The notes below the pieces were generated by a model. The model saw only the letters and a list, made by a program, of their open reading frames with translations, made no database searches and was not told the origin of the DNA. Below, piece after piece: positions 60,174 to 64,000 of a stretch of 64,000 bases of DNA. Numbering within the stretch: position 1 is the stretch's first letter; every line of letters starts with the position of its first letter. The position numbers were made by a program, and so were the translations under genes. This stretch comes from Diadema setosum (taxonomy: Eukaryota; Echinodermata; Echinoidea; Diadematoida; Diadematidae). Location: assembly GCA_033980235.1 (NCBI GenBank), contig CM067070.1:26132627-26196626 (forward strand), given 5' to 3'.

Positions 60174-60212
60174 GTACTAACCATGGAGTTTTGGTAGCTC
60201 CATGGTACTAAC
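60174..60212. repeat. Micro-palindrome insertion site 4
   Basis: Core CATGGAG ... CTCCATG (23 bp) between GTACTAAC duplicates (9 bp if the G is counted). Confidence 0.82.
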
Positions 60213-60290
60213 GATCCGCGCGATGTGGGCGTGTAGTTGGATGGATCGACACCGGATGCTCGCGTGTACTAGTAATGTGTTCCGTTTGTG

Positions 60291-60300
60291 TATGTGTGTG

Positions 60301-60333
<33 letters not shown>

Positions 60334-60334
60334 T
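60291..60334. repeat. (GT)n microsatellite
   Basis: Between SINE-like copy 2 and the right 15-bp array. Confidence 0.93.
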
Positions 60335-60467
60335 TACGTTTACATGTATGTAGTGCTGGGATGTGGTTACAGTAACTGTGAGAGAGATGCAGTAGGTTGT
60401 TTCCTATTTCACTGGGAAAAAAGAAACTGGATGAAGTAGACTTAAATAAAAAAAATATATATATATA

Positions 60468-61056
60468 ACTAGTAGTAGACCAGTTGGGAGTAGTCTAGTT
60501 GGCAGTAGACTAGTTGGCAGTAGATGAGTTGGCAGTAGACGAGTTGGGTGTAGACCAGTTGGGTGTAGACTAGTTGGGAGTAGACGAGTTGGGAGTAGAC
60601 CACTTGGGTGTAGACGAATTGGGAGTAGACCAATTGGGAGTAGACGAGTTGGGAGTAGACCAATTGGGTGTAGACCAGTTGGGAGTAGACCAATTGGGAG
60701 GAGACCAGTTGGCAGTAGACCAGTTGGGAGTAGACTGACTGGTTATTAGACTAATTGACTATTAGACAATGAGTTGTAGACCAATTGGCTATTAGACAAA
60801 ATGGGTTTTAGACTATTTTATTCATAGACCTTATGATTAATAGACGAAATGGTCAATAGACATAATGGGTGTTAGACGAAATGTGACTTAGACAAATTGG
60901 ACATTAGATAAAATGGCTAGTAGACGAAATGACAATTAGACTAATTGGCATATAGACAAAATGGTTGATAGACGAGTTGGTAGTAGACGAAGTGAGTTTA
61001 GACAAGATGGCATTAGACTAGGTGGACAGTGGACAGGGTGGGTGTAGACGAGGTGC
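60468..61056. repeat. 15-bp tandem array, right, inverted (TU-like)
   Basis: Same unit as 50631-51375 in inverse (AGTAGACCAGTTGGG). Homogeneous at 60474-60740, diverged outward, ending GTAGACGAGGTGCC. Same polarity when inverted: diverged outside, uniform inside. Confidence 0.85.
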
Positions 61057-61944
61057 CAATTTACCTATCCATGACGTTCCAACGGTGCAAAATGACATTT
61101 GTGGCGTCAGAACGTGCCAGCAGCGCAACATGTAATCTGTAGTGATATCGACTTGTTATTGGTGTGGATGGGGCGGGGTGGAAAGGGCTCCTTTGAAAGC
61201 AATTTCGGTGATTGCGTTAACCGATGTTAGCTGTCATTCACTGTTTGAGAGCGAAATTCCATACCGCTGTTTATTATTAAAAACCCTCCTCTGTTCTGTT
61301 TTGCACAGCTACATAAGTAAACATTTTCAATCTAAATTTTAAATGGTTTTCTGCTATCGTCAAGAAAAGAAAGAAAGCGAAATTTCTGCAAAAGAAACAT
61401 ATTGCTAACATAAGCTGAGGAGTAAATTTGTTCTGATATTGTTATGTTTAAAGCAAATCAAATCAATTTTTCTGACGCTTTTTTTTGTTTTGTTTCGTGC
61501 TGCTTTCAATGTGTGTGTGTGTGTTTGTGTGTTTGTGTGTTTGTTCCTTTTCGAGAGTTGTTTGTTTTACGTGTTTCTTTTATCTTCATTTTCCAGTTTT
61601 CTGATATACACTGTAATTTGGTCCACTCCGTCGTAACTCTGTGGCGCGTTTATGCAGGCTGTTCTGTAGGGCTTTTACATAATACCTTCCTTTCCGTAAT
61701 AACACCTCACCCGACTCAGTCACGGTTGACCTGTGCTTTTATTAAACGAAACCAGTCAAGGTGTGTGCTGCTGAGCTTTTTATGCGGATTTACATCCCTC
61801 TGTATGTATATACCGAGTGCATTCATTGTGCCTGCCTAGTTTGTACATAGGTCTACACGCAAGATTCGAGCTTCAAATTTTGAAGCTCCGAAGTACACGA
61901 CACGATCTGCGTGCCCAAGATTACTGTATTACGCGAACTTTTGT

Positions 61945-61979
<35 letters not shown>

Positions 61980-62833
61980 ACGCGCTCTCAACTCATCATG
62001 TTCACCAAATACTGCTGAAAATGTGAAATTACGCTGTAGAAACTAAAATCTTGGCATGGCTAATTTCACGGGTGAAATTATATGGAACAGATAAAATGCA
62101 TTCAATATGCATAAATTTTAGAAAACAATCCATAAAATCTATAGGACGGAGAGGCAAAAACATTAATTCTTCGAAACGTTATCGCCAACATTTAGAATTA
62201 GCTAAAATTACGCAATAAGAATGCTTCTAAAAATGGAAACAAGACAAACTTCTTTTTCTTTTGTTGATGAACAACGATTTCAGATGAAAAAATATCTATT
62301 ATTTTCGCTCTACCAACAAACCATGAAAATGCGGTTTGTACAACTTAATGCATTGAATGGATGTGTCACGGATCGTTTCATTCACAATGCACGATAATGC
62401 AGGATCTACGCACAAAAAAAAAAAAAAAAACTGTCGCGCCGTGCACGTGCAATATACGGTTGTGATATAAACGATTCATTGGTGTACATTGCAATATACA
62501 ACAGTGTGAACCAGTAACTATCTTCCAAGTGCTACACCTATAATAATCATCGTTCCCCAGAGGATCATTTCTCTTCTCGAAATTGGATGGCAATTTTAGT
62601 CGACGGAAAAATATCTTGAACAAAATGGTATGTAATTCCATATTCTGTTAATTTGCTACACAATATGAGTTTCTGCACAACAGTCACATTTAATTTGCAT
62701 AGCAAGGTGCCATGCGATACCAGGAAAATATATTCCCTGTTCCTCCGCTGGGTAATGATGCTACTCCTACGCAAAGCTCTCTTCAAGTATTAACACCATA
62801 CTTAAGATGTTTAACACATGGGGATACAACGTT
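61057..62833. other. No gene seen
   Basis: Overlapping low-complexity frames near 61440-61840 are T-rich and unsupported; A run at 62414-62430. Confidence 0.5.
61948..61980. repeat. (GT)n microsatellite
   Basis: Perfect run. Confidence 0.93.
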
Positions 62834-63193
62834 AGTTGCAGACGAAACAGAAACCAAGCTTTAGTGCTTCAAAATAATTCTAAAATGTGAGTTAGGGATA
62901 GAAACAAGCAATGTAAAAAAAAAAAAAATCATCAGTACAATCAGTATTAAGTATTGTCAACTATACAAAATGTCAGCAATAGTTACAGTGTACGATAAAA
63001 TTGTTTCTAAAATAAACTGTCTACAGTTATGGTTTATTGAGGGGAAAAAAAATTGTGAAATCTCCCTCCAGGATTGCTTGCGAATTGTTCATATGGTAAG
63101 ATGCTGCGTGATACAACTGACCTACACAGATGCATCGAATGTGATAGCTCGAACATTTTTTACATCACTGCTCCCAATGGCAAACAATACCTT
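62834..63193 (-). mobile_element. TTTACCATT family, copy D
   Basis: Inverted copy. Right end reads CTCCCAATGGCAAACAATAC followed by CTTTAA, i.e. TTAAAGG inverted. The left end is more decayed (AGTTGCAGACGAAACAG). Carries the family word ACTGTCTACAGTTATGGTTT. Confidence 0.68.
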
Positions 63194-63319
63194 TAATCAA
63201 TCTATACCTGACACCCCGTACAGAAACCAGTTACGTGGGAGAATGACTATCTCAAAGTTATATTGGTCGAACACAAGATTCAGGAAAATCGAACCATTTG
63301 GTCAACAGTTGTGACTATC

Positions 63320-64000
63320 TAAAAGTTTCAGTGCCGCCACCGCTGGATGAAACAGTTCGTATAAACGTCACCTCAGGACAACGATATAAAGGAATTATAC
63401 AGAAAACTCAACATATTACTTTTCTAGCATAACAAACGAGCACTTGGCCCACCTCTTTCAGAAATCAGGGGGGAATAATTTTACCTTTAAAGGCATAATT
63501 TACCATTTGCAGATGAAACAAAAACCCAGCATTCGTGCTTTAAAGTAGTTCTAAAATGTGAGTTAGAGATAGAAACAACCACTGTAAAAATTTGAATCAG
63601 TAAAATCGATGTTAAGTACGTTGTATTGCTGAATATACAAAATGTAAACAATAGTTATGATAAAAAAAAAATGTTTCCAGACGAAACCGTCTACAGTTAT
63701 GGTTTATTGAGAAAAATACTGATATCTCCTTATTATATCTTAGGCTTTATTGCAAAAATTGTATATGGTAGGATGTTTTGTGGTACAACAGACCTACACA
63801 TGAAATGTAATATCTTGAACATTTTTATATCACTGCTCCCAAAGGTAAAAAGGACCTTTAACATAAGTTGAGGGAATGTGTATTTTTTTTTCATGAACAA
63901 ACACAAATGATATCTTTAAATTTTCCCTATATTATTGTATATCGTTACACTTCGGTGACATCATGAACTCAATTGTATATCTTCTTATCCATTGATGTCG
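63320..64000. mobile_element. AAGTCC family copy split by TTTACCATT copy E and cut by the window end
   Basis: 63320-63483 matches the left part of the complete copy (ACCGCTGGATGA, ACTTTTCTAGCATAACAAAC, GGGGGGAATAATTTTACC). After copy E, 63861-64000 matches its right part (TATATTATTGTATATCG, GGTGACATCATGAA, ATCCATTGATG). The right end is outside the window. Confidence 0.65.
63484..63860 (-). mobile_element. TTTACCATT family, copy E, inserted in an AAGTCC element
   Basis: Starts CCTTTAAAGGCATAATTTAC and ends CTCCCAAAGGTAAAAAGG followed by ACCTTTAA. The word ACCTTTAA is repeated on both sides. Flanks on each side match the two halves of the AAGTCC family (compare 56138-56710), so the element sits at its centre. 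Confidence 0.7.

Overview
This window looks like non-coding, repeat-rich nuclear DNA of a marine deuterostome invertebrate. I think an echinoderm, most likely a sea urchin, but that is inference. It rests on a Tx1/L1-like LINE, many palindromic non-autonomous transposons, a pair of inverted 15-bp tandem arrays resembling the ends of sea urchin TU foldback transposons, abundant (AC)n, (AAT)n and (CT)n, and an excess of the palindromic word TAGGCCTA. I found no host protein-coding gene, tRNA, rRNA or CRISPR. Most open frames lie in simple repeats or are too short and featureless to support.

The only clear coding unit is one nearly full-length LINE on the minus strand (about 41261-48153). It has a poly(A) tail (T run on the plus strand), a 16-17 bp target duplication at both ends, an intact ORF1 (47208-48005), and an ORF2 with endonuclease, reverse transcriptase and CCHC zinc-knuckle regions. 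ORF2 is broken by two frameshifts, both at homopolymer runs. A 176-bp pogo/Tigger-like MITE sits between the ORFs.

The rest is layered repeats. (1) A 'GGTATAGTTTTGG' palindromic MITE family, six copies. (2) A 'TTTACCATT' element, five copies. (3) An 'AAGTCC' palindromic element, four clear copies plus a fragment, with family 2 sitting at its centre in two places. (4) An R family (23053-23517, 54969-55436). (5) A 1.5-kb TIR element (12070-13578) and a 0.6-kb TIR element (32284-32890). (6) Two foldback elements built of a ~16-bp unit (18611-19025, 34557-34840), the second abutting another palindrome. (7) Two inverted 15-bp arrays (50631-51375, 60468-61056). (8) A 4.2-kb stretch (54128-58315) holding eleven copies of GTTTCGGAGGTGACA in both orientations.

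The most novel signal is a family of ultra-short palindromes, about 13-23 bp, beginning CA and ending TG, with consensus close to CA-N-GGA-S-S-T...A-S-S-TCC-N-TG. Each is flanked by a 7-8 bp direct duplication that differs from site to site, often GTNNNAC. I found about twelve such loci. At three of them the same target is repeated with different palindromes between the copies. They look like tiny insertion elements that repeatedly enter the same target, and I know no name for them.
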